Source: CAWHXG01 sp963833235 (lineage in GTDB: Bacteria > Pseudomonadota > Alphaproteobacteria > Rhodobacterales > Rhodobacteraceae). From it: a DNA stretch of 64,000 nt. Of the stretch, positions 37,040 to 45,641 are shown piece after piece. The notes under the pieces were generated by a model. That model made no database searches. It saw only the letters and a program-made list of their open reading frames with translations, and was not told the DNA's origin. Position numbers and translations under genes: made by a program. The stretch spans positions 248,001 to 312,000 of the forward strand of contig CAWHXG010000002.1 in the NCBI GenBank assembly GCA_963833235.1. Direction: 5' to 3'. How positions within the stretch are numbered: the first letter of the stretch is position 1; every line of letters starts with the position of its first letter.

Positions 37040-37076
37040 GCCTCCGGCGGGGATATTTGGGGAATATCGAAGGGGG
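37040..37076 (+). repeat. Dispersed intergenic GGGGATATTT element, copy C
   Basis: GCCTCCGGCGGGGATATTT followed by GGGGAATATCGAAGGGGG; the best-preserved copy, with the full GATATT/AATATC hairpin. It lies 40 bp after the rimO stop. Similar GCCTCCGGCGG fragments recur at about 37157. I see no gene in 36998-37449. Confidence 0.75.
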
Positions 37077-37449
37077 GCGCCGTTCGGCGGTGCGTCCGCC
37101 GGATGTTGGTCCGGGCACCTCCATCAGGGAAGTTGTCGCCGTCCGCACCGGCGGGTGCCTCCGGCGGCAATGTTCGACGACCATCGGATCGGGGCGTCTT
37201 TCGGGTGAGGCGGCACCATGACCGGGGGCCCTGCAGAAAGTGGCAGGCGCGGCCGGCGGCCGAATGCGCAAGCGGAAACGCCGGAACCGGGCCAGGTCGG
37301 GCGCGTACCGGCGGTTCCTGTGGGTGGGAGGTGCCGGCAACCGAGCGGTACGGCGGTTGGCTCGACGGCCGATGCCTGGACATGACGGGCGCGCGCGGCG
37401 GCGCAGTTCGGGTGGCGCGGCGGACCGGGCGGCGTGTTGCCGCGCAGCC

Positions 37450-38160
37450 CTAGCGGATGCGCTCGACCGTCTGGGCGACGATCCGCTGGCGGTCCGCATT
37501 GGGCGGGTGGCTGCCGAGGAACCTGTCGCCCGGATCGGGGATGCGCGCGAAGAACTGCGAGCCGCGCAGGGCGTCGAAGCCGGCCGCCTCGGTGATCGCC
37601 GTGCCCAGCGCATCGGCCTCCAGCTCGAACGCCTTCGAAAAGGTCCGCGACCCGGCGAAGCCGCCGAGCCTCTGCGCCTGCTCCACGGCACCCGAATTGC
37701 CGCCCGCCGCCGCCACGACGATCCCGGCCAGCACCGCACCCGAGGCCGCCGTCTGCTGCGAGCGCGGGATGTGATCCTCGATATGGTGGGCGCTTTCGTG
37801 GCCGAGCACGAAGGCCACCTCGTCGGCATTGCGCATCTCCGCCAGCAGCGCGCGGGTGAACACGATCACCGGCCTGCCGGACCTGTCGAGCGTCTGGTAC
37901 GCATTGGCGGGGATGCCGGGACGGGTATCGACCAGGATATTGAAGTCGCAATTCTTGCGCGCGCTGCGCTGGCGGCAGAGGCGCTCGGCCACCGGCTCCA
38001 CCCGCCGCACGACGCCTCCGAAATCGGTGGGCTGGGCGGCGGCCGATTGCACCGGGGCGCTGCCGGCCCCGCTGCCGGTCTCGATGCGGCCCTGGGGGGC
38101 GGGCACCACGGTGCATCCGGCAAGAAGGCCAAGAGCGAGGGACGTCAGGATGGCGCGCAT
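37450..38160 (-). CDS. M48 family metallopeptidase lipoprotein
   Basis: 236 residues. Signal with lipobox MRAILTSLALGLLAGC, then a zinc peptidase domain: LGHESAHHIEDH (HExxH near residue 140), downstream AFELEADALGTAI (third zinc ligand Glu), and SHPPNADRQ. Small M48 peptidases of this type act on periplasmic proteins as quality control. Start at the lipobox ATG; the longer upstream frame has no signal character. Divergent from the DCC gene. Confidence 0.9.
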   Translation of the reverse strand: MRAILTSLALGLLAGCTVVPAPQGRIETGSGAGSAPVQSAAAQPTDFGGVVRRVEPVAERLCRQRSARKNCDFNILVDTRPGIPANAYQTLDRSGRPVIVFTRALLAEMRNADEVAFVLGHESAHHIEDHIPRSQQTAASGAVLAGIVVAAAGGNSGAVEQAQRLGGFAGSRTFSKAFELEADALGTAITEAAGFDALRGSQFFARIPDPGDRFLGSHPPNADRQRIVAQTVERIR

Positions 38161-38350
38161 GGAAGTCTCCGGCTTAGGCTGACCCCTGCGGGGCTGAGCG
38201 GAGACTAGCGTGGGGTCGCGGGCGGGGCGAGGGGCATTCACGAAGTCTTTCGCCGTATGGTGAACGCGCGGCACCAGCAAGGCAGGGACGGCATGTCCCG
38301 GCGGGGAAGCGGGCCTTGGTTCCTACGCCGTGTGGACTAGCTTGGGAGTC

Positions 38351-38752
38351 ATGAGCGAGACGCAAATCATTTACAACGCCGACTGCCCGATCTGCGCCCA
38401 CGAGATCGGCGCTTACCGCAGCCATGCAGCGGCCGCCGGGCTGCCCTTGCGCTTCGAGGGACTCGACAGCCCCGCGCTCGCTCGCCACGGCCTGACCGCC
38501 GACGAGGCCGCAAGGCGCCTGCATGTCGTGAAGGACGGCCGTCTTCTGGCCGGCATCCCGGCCTTCCTCGCGCTGTGGGAGGCGATGCCGCGCTTTCGCT
38601 GGCTGGCGCGCGCCGTGCGCCTGCCCGGTATCCGGCAGGCGGCCGGCCTGGTCTACGAGGGCGTTCTGGCGCCGTGGCTCTATGCGCTGCACCGACGACG
38701 CATCGCCCGGAACGGGCGCGTAAAGACCACTTCTCGGAACGGGCACCTATAG
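38351..38752 (+). CDS. DCC family thiol-disulfide oxidoreductase-like protein (DUF393)
   Basis: 133 residues. IIYNADCPICAHEIGAYR carries the D-C-P-x-C motif of the DUF393 family, predicted thioredoxin-like. ATG 38351 is used; a GTG seven codons upstream is possible. The last 15 residues (ARNGRVKTTSRNGHL) are encoded within a 27-bp tandem array: loss of a stop in the first unit (now GTAAAG where later units have CATAGAG) seems to have extended the protein by one unit to the TAG at 38750-38752. Ancestral end was probably ...ARNGRP. Confidence 0.85.
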   Translation: MSETQIIYNADCPICAHEIGAYRSHAAAAGLPLRFEGLDSPALARHGLTADEAARRLHVVKDGRLLAGIPAFLALWEAMPRFRWLARAVRLPGIRQAAGLVYEGVLAPWLYALHRRRIARNGRVKTTSRNGHL

Positions 38753-39002
38753 ACCCTTTCCCGGAACGGGCGCCCGTAGAGCCTTTCCCGGAACGGGCGC
38801 CCATAGAGCCTTTCCCGGAACGGGCGCCTACAGACCATTTCCCGGAACGACCTTTGATAGAAGCTTTTCCGGAACGGGTGCTATAAAGGGAATTCCCGGA
38901 GCGGGGCACAGTAAGGTCCATCTCGGAACGGGCGCCATCGAGGGAATTCCCGGAACGGGGGACAGTAAGGGTCATCCCGGAACGGACTCCAGTGTTCTTC
39001 AC
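38706..39002 (+). repeat. Eleven-unit 27-bp tandem array at the DCC gene 3' end
   Basis: Units start at 38706, 38733, 38760 and every 27 bases to 38976, with core CCCGGAACGGGCGCC and a TAG/TAA-like triplet (for example CATAGAGCC). Period is exactly 27 (nine codons) throughout, with no indels, but substitutions increase from unit 6 onward. Units 1 and 2 encode the C-terminus of the DCC protein; the others are non-coding. No spacers or leader are present, so it is not a CRISPR array. Confidence 0.9.
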
Positions 39003-40428
39003 TCCCCAGGTCATCCAGCCATTGAACGGATTTAATCACGCTCGCTATCGCCTGGCGCTCGATTCCAAAATGTGGCAGGTCGTGGGTGGAGACAATCTCC
39101 ATTCCAACGCCGCTTCAAGAAGTCGAATAAGATGGTTCCAGACGGAAACTCGAACGCCTACCGACTGTCGCACTTCAATGCCTGAAATATACTGGTGTTG
39201 AATCGACCGGATCTACAGTTCAATCCGGCAACTATGGACCACGGTGGAGTTGGACACTCCAAACAGCTCAACCCGCGGCGCGCAGGAGAGTTCGGCGTGG
39301 AACAGTCATCGCGAATGCATGTGCTATCGCTCATTGATAGAGTTCAATCAATCCGGGTATTTCGAAATTGAACGCTCGCACCCGGGAAACGTAGCAACGT
39401 GGAAGACCGGTCGAACGCTTTGGAATCAGGTGTCGCGAGAGACGCAGCCTATCGATGATGCAGTTCCTCAGGCATAATTTTACCCTTGCATTGTGGAAGA
39501 CACTGGAAGCACGAATTACTGTTATACAAACTGCTTACGCCCCAATCGTACCTCGCGGAAAGTATTGGGCGTTCATTCAGGCGCTGGATGGGGCAGCCAT
39601 CATATTATGAACAGCGCATCTACGATCAGATCGGGTGTCGAGCAGCGTCATGGGGCAAGTCCCGCCGTACCGGATCCGAAGTCGACAAGCCTCCGGCGGG
39701 ATGCTTCCACGCTTCGTATCTCAGGACACCGACATGCCGCTAAATCGGACTGGATCCTCCACGATGCAACCAGCGGGCCACCGCTGAACGGCACATCGCA
39801 ACGGCAAGCAGGCCATCGATCGGCCGCGTCCTTCCTGCATGTGTATGCCGCGATGCGAAGTCTGGGTTCACGGTTTGGCCTTCAATCTCCATCGGCCGAG
39901 ATTGCCGATTGGTCACTCACCATTCTCCACACCCGGCTGGCCAAGATCGGCCACACGCGCGCGATCGCATTCCGACTCGCCGACGATGCCAGAAGGTGAC
40001 CTGTTCGACCGTCTCTTCGCAAGCGGCCACCGGCTGCACCCACCGCATGAGCACGTAAGAAGCAACATCTGCACGCAGGCGGCCCTGTTGGTCCGCCCCG
40101 ACAGGCACCGGTCGGGCCAAAGCATCGATCGACCCCGCCGCAGAGACCTTAAATCGCGCTCAATTCGTGTGTCAGACGCCCGAAGCAAGAGAATGCGCCC
40201 CAAAAGGCTTGATCAATGCGCAAACTCGCAGCAACGTGGGGGCGGGAGGGTCTGTTTGGGGAATGTCGGGTGATCCTGACCACACCTGGCGTTACATCAG
40301 AGCAAAGCCTCGTGTTTGGCCGTCTGGAATGGAGCTTCCCACCACGATACGCTCGGGAAGACAGCAAAGCTGACATTTGTGGTGGTTAAGAATTCAGCCG
40401 TGCCGAAAGCCCGGATCGACTATGCAGA
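39003..40428. other. AT-richer gap without recognisable genes
   Basis: This stretch has clearly lower GC and more A/T-rich codons than the flanks. Several short open frames exist on both strands (for example 39493-39999 on the plus strand and 39913-40203 on the minus strand) but none matches a family I know or has a good ribosome site plus codon bias of the neighbours. It may be decayed foreign DNA belonging to the same island as the sulfotransferase gene that follows. Confidence 0.5.
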
Positions 40429-41355
40429 TTGGGATCGAAGCGTCCACGCGTGCAGAAAGCCGTGGCACAGGACCTGAAAGGACAACTCGTGGACCTCAAG
40501 TTGTTGAATCGCGCAGACATCAAGCACTATGTCCCGAGCCGCCTCAAGAGTAGATTGCGGCATCTTTCGGCACAACTTCGCAGTGAACACCTGCCGCGAC
40601 CCGCTTATCAAGAGCAATTCGAGCCCGCGATGGACTGCCCGAAGACGGACTGGGCGAAGCGATTCTATCTGATCGCTTCGACACCACGCTGTGGGAGCCA
40701 TTATCTGGGGCATATGCTGGGCGAGACCGGGGAATGCGGGGTCCCTCTGGAATACTTCAACGAGGGCAATCTGCGCCATTGGGCGCGCCGGTTTCGCGCG
40801 TCTCGGTTGGATATCTTGTTCCCGAAGCTCGTGCAGCACCGCACCAGCGCAAATGGCACATTCACCCTGAAGGCACATTGGACCCAGTACGAGCCGCACA
40901 TCAGCTCCCTGGACGTGCTGACCAGAGGTCTCGGATTCGAAAAGACGGTCTGGATCTCGCGACGCAATCAACTGTCGCAGGCGATCTCGACGGTAATCGC
41001 CCAGCAGACCGGCGTGTGGATCTCCGGAGCCGAGCCGGTAGCCGAGGCTTATTTCGACTACGACGCGATCGTCAGAAACGCCAATTCAACGCGCCATGCC
41101 AACCTGCAATGGCGTGACCACATCAACACCCTGCCGCCCGAGGGCAGCATGACACTGGTCTACGAGGATCTGTTGTCCGATGACGCCTGTCGCGCCAGGC
41201 TTCGCGACTTCCTCGGTCTCAAATCCACGCTCAAGCCTTCACCCCGCACCGCAAAGCAGGGAAACGAGATGAACATCGCATGGAGGACGCGGTTCATCGA
41301 GGAGGTCCGGGACGAGGACAGGTGGATCCTCGATCTGCCAGAATGGCTCACCTGA
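40429..41355 (+). CDS. Stf0-type sulfotransferase
   Basis: About 308 residues. FYLIASTPRCGSHYLGHMLG (about 83-102) is the PAPS 5'-phosphosulfate loop in the form seen in Stf0 (trehalose 2-sulfotransferase-like) proteins, followed by GVPLEYFN, also typical; WISRRNQLSQAIST is the 3'-phosphate region and MTLVYEDLL the later block. It would sulfate a sugar or glycolipid using PAPS. No ATG is available; TTG 40429 or downstream GTGs are possible. Base composition is AT-richer than the flanks, suggesting transfer. No sugar-synthesis partner is adjacent. Confidence 0.8.
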   Translation: MGSKRPRVQKAVAQDLKGQLVDLKLLNRADIKHYVPSRLKSRLRHLSAQLRSEHLPRPAYQEQFEPAMDCPKTDWAKRFYLIASTPRCGSHYLGHMLGETGECGVPLEYFNEGNLRHWARRFRASRLDILFPKLVQHRTSANGTFTLKAHWTQYEPHISSLDVLTRGLGFEKTVWISRRNQLSQAISTVIAQQTGVWISGAEPVAEAYFDYDAIVRNANSTRHANLQWRDHINTLPPEGSMTLVYEDLLSDDACRARLRDFLGLKSTLKPSPRTAKQGNEMNIAWRTRFIEEVRDEDRWILDLPEWLT

Positions 41356-41610
41356 CCGGGACGTCTCTTGTCAGCATCCGGCATCGGCCGCGGTCACTTG
41401 GTTCGGCGATACCTTGAGGCGCGCCGGTTCCACGTCGGCAGGTCAGGGACGTCATCGGCGACCATTCCGGGCACCCGACCGGGGATGTCAGCCGGCGATG
41501 CGTGGGGCGCGCTGTCCTGACGCATCGCGGCGGCAATCAGGGAATACCCGGTCGAGGCATCCAGAAACAGCCGTCACGGCATCCTGCTTGCTACGGACGC
41601 CACACAAGAC

Positions 41611-41745
41611 TTTCCCGTGACGGGCGCTGAGGAATACTTGCCGGCAACGGGCACTCGCTGATACTCGACCAAATCGGGCGCTTCCGCCTCTTGCCCTCGG
41701 AACGAGAGACCAGGGCTCGGCCCCCGGAACGACCATCCCGAGCCG
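41611..41745. repeat. Decayed 27-bp array related to the DCC-gene array
   Basis: Units at 41611, 41638, 41665, 41692 and 41719 keep a 27-base spacing. The first, TTTCCCGTGACGGGCGC, closely matches TTTCCCGGAACGGGCGC of the array at 38706-39002. The others are weaker (GGCAACGGGCAC, AAATCGGGCGC, CTCGGAACGA, CCCGGAACGA). The foreign-looking segment 39003-41610 lies between the two arrays. I see no gene in 41356-41610. Confidence 0.55.
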
Positions 41746-41955
41746 CCCCCGCCCACACGGCAGCCGCGTCCAAGCAGCCGGCACAGGGCGCCGGCAGGCC
41801 CAAGTCGAGCGGCGGGGCGGCGACCCTCCCGGGGCGTGGATCCGGCGCCGCGCCGAAAGGTAGAGAATCCCCTTGCATCGCTGCCTGCACTGGCGAACCC
41901 CATCCGCGAGGGATAGCCTTACCCTACACCCCCACATCCCGGAGCCCGGCCGCCC

Positions 41956-42196
41956 ATGTTCTCCATCGAGCACGATTTCGACGCGACGATCATCACCCTG
42001 GTCGACGAGGGCACGGCCCCGCTGGGCGAGGACGTCGGCGATCCATGCCTTCGAGGATTGCGTGACGATCGAGCAATTCGACCCGCGCCGCGATGCGGTC
42101 ATCCGGATCACCCTGTCGCTCGCGCAGGTGCGCGATCTCTCCGCCGCGCTCGATCTGCCAGAGGGCCTCTACCGGATGCGCGAACGCAAGGGCTAG
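41956..42196 (+). pseudogene. Small conserved hypothetical protein, one-base frameshift
   Basis: Two frames join to a product of about 79 residues: MFSIEHDFDATIITLVDEG to PLGEDV, then AIHAFEDCVTIEQFDPRRDA to LDLPEGLYRMRERKG. One surplus base at about 42034-42037 (GACGTCGGCGATC for GACGTCGCGATC) causes the shift. The intact form looks like a short, acidic, conserved Rhodobacteraceae protein of unknown function. Its stop overlaps the convergent gph stop by four bases (CTAG). Confidence 0.6.
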
Positions 42197-42855
42197 CGCC
42201 CCAGAAGCGCCGCCACGATCCCCGGCAGCGCGGCGAAGTCGCCGAAGGCGGCCTGGTGCGGCAGCGCCTCCACCGGCGTCTTGCGGTAGCCTTCGGTGTA
42301 AAGCGCGAAGGGCAGGCGCGCCGCCACGGCCGTCTGCGCATCCACCTCGCTGTCGCCGACGTAAAGCGCCGGGCCGCCGCCCAGATCCGCCACCGCGCGA
42401 TGCAGCATCGCCGGGTCGGGCTTGCGGGTGGGCAGGCTGTCGCCGCCGATCACCACCGCAAAGCGCGCCGTCAGGCCGAAATCGCCCAGGATGGCGCGGG
42501 CCGGGGCCTCGGGCTTGTTGGTGCAGATGGCAAGCCTGTGGCCGGCCTGCGCCAGGGTGGCTAGCGCGTCCGGCACGCCGGGATAAAGCCGGGTGCGGGC
42601 CGAATGGGCCGCGGCGTAGACCGCCAGAAGCCGCTCCAGCAGCCCCTCCCTCAGGGCCGGATCCTCGCCCAGGGCCGCCAGCGCCTGCTCCACCAGCGCC
42701 GGGGCGCCATGACCGATGAAGCTGCGCGTCTGCGCCATCGTGACGGGCGGCAGCCCGGCGGCGCCCAGCGCCTCCGAAAGGGCAGCGTGCAGATCCGGCA
42801 GGCTGTCGATCAGCGTGCCGTCGAGGTCGAAGACCACCGCGCCGGGGCCGGTCAT
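42193..42855 (-). CDS. gph: Phosphoglycolate phosphatase
   Basis: 220-residue HAD hydrolase. AVVFDLDGTLIDSLPDLHAA contains the nucleophile D-x-D motif (residues 10-12), ICTNKPEAP is motif II, KPDPAMLHRA motif III and YVGDSEVDAQTA motif IV. Removes phosphate from 2-phosphoglycolate, a product of DNA repair and of Rubisco oxygenation. It follows rpe, and its start codon region is part of a repeat array spanning the junction. Several upstream ATGACC copies in that array are out of frame. Confidence 0.9.
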   Translation of the reverse strand: MTGPGAVVFDLDGTLIDSLPDLHAALSEALGAAGLPPVTMAQTRSFIGHGAPALVEQALAALGEDPALREGLLERLLAVYAAAHSARTRLYPGVPDALATLAQAGHRLAICTNKPEAPARAILGDFGLTARFAVVIGGDSLPTRKPDPAMLHRAVADLGGGPALYVGDSEVDAQTAVAARLPFALYTEGYRKTPVEALPHQAAFGDFAALPGIVAALLGR

Positions 42856-43014
42856 CCGGGCGCTTCCGCGCCATGGCAGGTCATCTGGGCGCTTCCTTCG
42901 CCAAGGCGGGTCGTTTCGGTGTATCCTTCGCCAAGAGCAGTCATTCCGGCGCCTCCGCGCCCGGGCGGATCATTTCCGCGCCTCCGCGCCAGGGCCGGTC
43001 ATCTGGGCGCCTTC
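42838..43014 (-). repeat. Six-unit array at the rpe-gph junction
   Basis: Units of 26-33 bases with minus-strand core GGCGCCCAGATGACCGGCC. Plus-strand unit boundaries are about 42838, 42867, 42900, 42930, 42956 and 42985. The last unit encodes the Rpe C-terminus (QMTGPG) and the first contains the gph start codon (MTGPGA). The ATGA in each unit looks like the original overlap between the rpe stop and the gph start, multiplied. Confidence 0.75.
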
Positions 43015-43701
43015 GCCCCCAGCCCCGGCCGCATCCAGAAGCGCGCGGATGTTGGCACCGTAGGCGCCGGGCGCCGCCGCGCTGCCGCCCTCGAACACCG
43101 CCGAGCCAGCCACCAGCACGTCGGCACCCGCCGCCGCCGCCGCCCCGGCCGTCTGCCGGTTGATGCCGCCGTCCACCTGCAGGTGCACCGGCCGGTCGCC
43201 AATCATCTCCCGCAGGGTCCGCAGGGTGCCAAGCTGGCTTTCGATAAAGCTCTGCCCGCCGAAGCCGGGATTGACGCCCATCACGCAGATCAGATCGACC
43301 ATCCCCATCAGCGGCGCCGCGGCCTGCGCCGGCGTCCCGGGGTTCAAAGCCAGCCCCGCCTTAATCCCCGCCCCGCGGATCGCCTGCAGCGTCCGGTGGA
43401 CATGCGGCCCGGCCTCCGCATGGGCGGTCAGAACATCCGCACCCGCCTCGGCGAAGGCCGCGATGTAGGGGTCGACCGGCGCGATCATCAGATGCACGTC
43501 CATGACACCCGCGATGTGGGGGCGCAGGGCGGCGCAGGTGGCGGGGCCGAAGCTGATGTTGGGCACGAAATGCCCGTCCATCACGTCCAGATGCACCCAG
43601 GTCCCCCCCTGCGCCGCAACCGCCCGGCACTCCGCGCCGAGATCCGCGAAGTCGGCGGCGAGGAGGGAAGGGGCGATGCGCACGGAGCGGTCGAATGGCA
43701 T
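42970..43701 (-). CDS. rpe: Ribulose-phosphate 3-epimerase
   Basis: 243 residues, TIM barrel. IAPSLLAADFADLGAE start, HLDVMDGHFVPNISFGP, DVHLMIAPVDPYI, VMGVNPGFGGQSFI and LQVDGGINRQTAG are the conserved metal and phosphate sites. Interconverts ribulose- and xylulose-5-phosphate in the pentose phosphate/Calvin cycles. The last 14 residues (QMTGPGAEARK) come from a repeat unit and are not typical of the family. Confidence 0.94.
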   Translation of the reverse strand: MPFDRSVRIAPSLLAADFADLGAECRAVAAQGGTWVHLDVMDGHFVPNISFGPATCAALRPHIAGVMDVHLMIAPVDPYIAAFAEAGADVLTAHAEAGPHVHRTLQAIRGAGIKAGLALNPGTPAQAAAPLMGMVDLICVMGVNPGFGGQSFIESQLGTLRTLREMIGDRPVHLQVDGGINRQTAGAAAAAGADVLVAGSAVFEGGSAAAPGAYGANIRALLDAAGAGGEGAQMTGPGAEARK

Positions 43702-43837
43702 GAGATGGCGTCCGGACCTGACCAACAGAGCCGCCGGCTTAGCCCGTGCCATGCCAGGCGTCCAGCCGCGCTTGCCCCTTGCGCCGCCACCGCCCCCGCG
43801 CCAGATACGTCCCCGACCCCTCTGCACAGGTGCACGC

Positions 43838-44414
43838 ATGGCCCGACCCGACCCCGCCGCGATGGCGTTCCTCGCCCGCCGCCGCTCCGTGCCGGCCAAG
43901 CTGCTCGGGCCCCCCTTCCCCGACCGCGCGGCGCTCGAGCCGCTGCTGACCATGGCCGCCCGCACCCCCGATCACGGCAAGCTGGAGCCCTGGCGCTTCG
44001 TCGTGCTCGGCCGCGCGGCGCTCGACGATCTGGCCGCCGCCATCGGCCGCATCGGCACGGAAGCCGGCCGCCCGCCCGAGGAGACCGAAAGGCCGCCGCC
44101 GCCTTCGCCTCCGCCGGCTGCGTCGTCGCCGTCGTCGCCTCCCCCAAGGACAGCCCGAAGATCCCCGCCATCGAGCAGGCGCATTCCGCCGGCGCCGTCT
44201 GCCTCTCGCTGCTCAACGCCGCCCTCGCCGCGGGCTGGGGCGCCAACTGGCTCACCGGCTGGGCCGCCCACGACCCCGCCATCGCAAAAGGCCCCCTCGG
44301 CCTCGCCCCGCAGAGAGCGTCGCGGGCTTCCTCCACATCGGCACCGCCGCCGGCCCGCCGCCCGAACGCCCGCGCCCCGACCTTGCCGCCATCACCGAAT
44401 GGCGTCTGCCATGA
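43838..44414 (+). pseudogene. Nitroreductase family protein, two one-base deletions
   Basis: FMN-dependent nitroreductase-fold protein of about 190 residues when repaired: MAFLARRRSVPAKLLGPPFP, then MAARTPDHGKLEPWRFVVLG (FMN site), later AGCVVAVVASPKDSPKIPAI, NAALAAGWGANWLTGW and AGFLHIGTAAGPPPERPRP. The three parts are in three frames; one A is missing at about 44090 (GAAAGG for GAAAAGG) and one G at about 44310 (CCCCGCAG for CCCCGGCAG). The end overlaps the next gene by ATGA. Confidence 0.85.
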
Positions 44415-45125
44415 TCCTCTCGCATGTCCTCAAGGCCATCGGCCAGCTCGGCGACCCGCGCTTCCGCCGGGTCCTGCTCCTCGGCCTCGGCCTGACCATC
44501 GCGCTGCTGGCGCTTTTCGCCTGGGGCACCGGCTGGCTCGTCACCTGGATCTTCCCCGATACCGTCACCCTGCCCTGGATCGGCCCGGTCACCTTCTTCG
44601 AGAACATCGCCGAGGGCCTCTCGATCGTCGGCGTCCTCGTCCTCTCGATCTTCCTGATGGTCCCCGTCTCCTCTGCCTTCATCGGCATCTTCCTCGACGA
44701 GATCGCCGACGCGGTGGAGGATCGCGCCTATCCGCACCTGCGCCGAAGCCCCCGGCGTGCCCATCATGACCCAGGTCACCGACACGCTCAGCTTCTTCGG
44801 CGTCCTCGTCGCGGCCGACCTCGCGGCGCTCGTGCTCTACTTCGTCTTCCCGCCCTTCGCGCCCTTCATCTTCTGGGGGATGAACGGCTTCCTGCTCGGC
44901 CGGGAATACTTCCAGCTGGTCGCGATGCGGCGGCTCGGCCGCACGGGCGCGCTGAAGCTGCGCCGCCGCCACGGCCTGCAGATCTGGATCGCGGGGCTGC
45001 TGATGGCGCTGCCGCTCACCGTGCCGGTCCTCAACCTGATCGTCCCGATCCTCGGCGTCGCCACCTTCACGCATCTCTACCACCGGCTGGCACGCAAGAT
45101 GACAACCGAACCGAAGGCGATCTAG
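44411..45125 (+). pseudogene. EI24/CysZ-type membrane protein, one-base frameshift
   Basis: About 237 residues when repaired. Start MILSHVLKAIGQLGDPRFRR, then hydrophobic helices (VLLLGLGLTIALLALFAWG, VLVLSIFLMVPVSSAFIG) and FLDEIADAVEDRAYPHLP, after the shift TQVTDTLSFFGVLVAADLAA, REYFQLVAMRR and LIVPILGVATFTHLYH, typical of EI24-domain proteins. One surplus base at about 44742 (CTGCGCCGAAG for CTGCCCGAAG-like sequence). Function unknown in bacteria; sulfate-related for CysZ. Translation is coupled to the nitroreductase. The stop lies in a 25-bp array. Confidence 0.82.
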
Positions 45126-45284
45126 CCACAGCTTGCCAAAGGCGGTCTGGCCAGAGCTTGCCGGACGCGATTCAGGAAAAGTTTGCCGGAGGCCGTCTGC
45201 AGAAGGCCCTGCCAAAGACCGTCCGGGCGACATCGCCGCAAACGGTCGCGCCCGCCTTAGCCGAAAGCGGTCCCTGGATGCCTG
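45111..45284 (+). repeat. Seven-unit, about 25-bp array at the EI24 gene 3' end
   Basis: Units start at 45111, 45136, 45161, 45186, 45212, 45236 and 45261 with core CCGAAGGCGGTCTGGCC. Unit 1 contains the gene stop (ATCTAG). Unit 2 is close to unit 1 (CCAAAGGCGGTCTGGCC); units 3-7 keep CC(G/A)(G/A)A...GT with increasing divergence. Length varies 24-26. Confidence 0.75.
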
Positions 45285-45345
45285 CCCGAAGAAACTGCCG
45301 GCCCTGTCGGAAAACGCGCCGCGCCCGCGAAGGAACGCGGTTCGC

Positions 45346-45636
45346 TCACTCCATGATCCGCTCCGAGATCGGCGGCATCCGCTTCAGGAAGTCGATGTCG
45401 CGCACCTCGATCACGCCGGACGCGATGATCCCGGCCAGGATCGCCCAGATGCCCAGCGCCCAAAGCGTCGTCACCTTCACTTTGTGTTTCAGGCGCGGAT
45501 CGGCCGGGGCGGATTTGTGAGTGCCCGGCTCCACCTCGCCGTCCTCGTCCTGGGTCACCATCCGCAGGGGCAGCACCACGAAGAAGACCATGAACCAGAC
45601 CACGGCGAACAGAACGATGGCGGATGTGACGGCCAT
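45346..45636 (-). CDS. DUF1467 family membrane protein
   Basis: 96 residues with two transmembrane helices: AVTSAIVLFAVVWFMVFFVV at the N-terminus and WALGIWAILAGIIASGVI toward the end, plus LPLRMVTQDEDGEVEPGTHK and SAPADPRLKHK as in DUF1467. Unknown function; in Rhodobacteraceae it is usually downstream of the methylmalonyl-CoA epimerase gene, as here (5-bp gap). Confidence 0.9.
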   Translation of the reverse strand: MAVTSAIVLFAVVWFMVFFVVLPLRMVTQDEDGEVEPGTHKSAPADPRLKHKVKVTTLWALGIWAILAGIIASGVIEVRDIDFLKRMPPISERIME

Positions 45637-45641
45637 GGGGC

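Noticed and set aside
38706..39002. CRISPR array
   Set aside because: Units abut with an exact 27-base period and contain no unique spacers; there are no cas genes, and the units derive from a gene's C-terminal codons.
39003..40428. Insertion sequence or transposase remnant
   Set aside because: The composition is foreign-looking but I could find no transposase motif, terminal inverted repeats or target duplication; short frames here match nothing I know.
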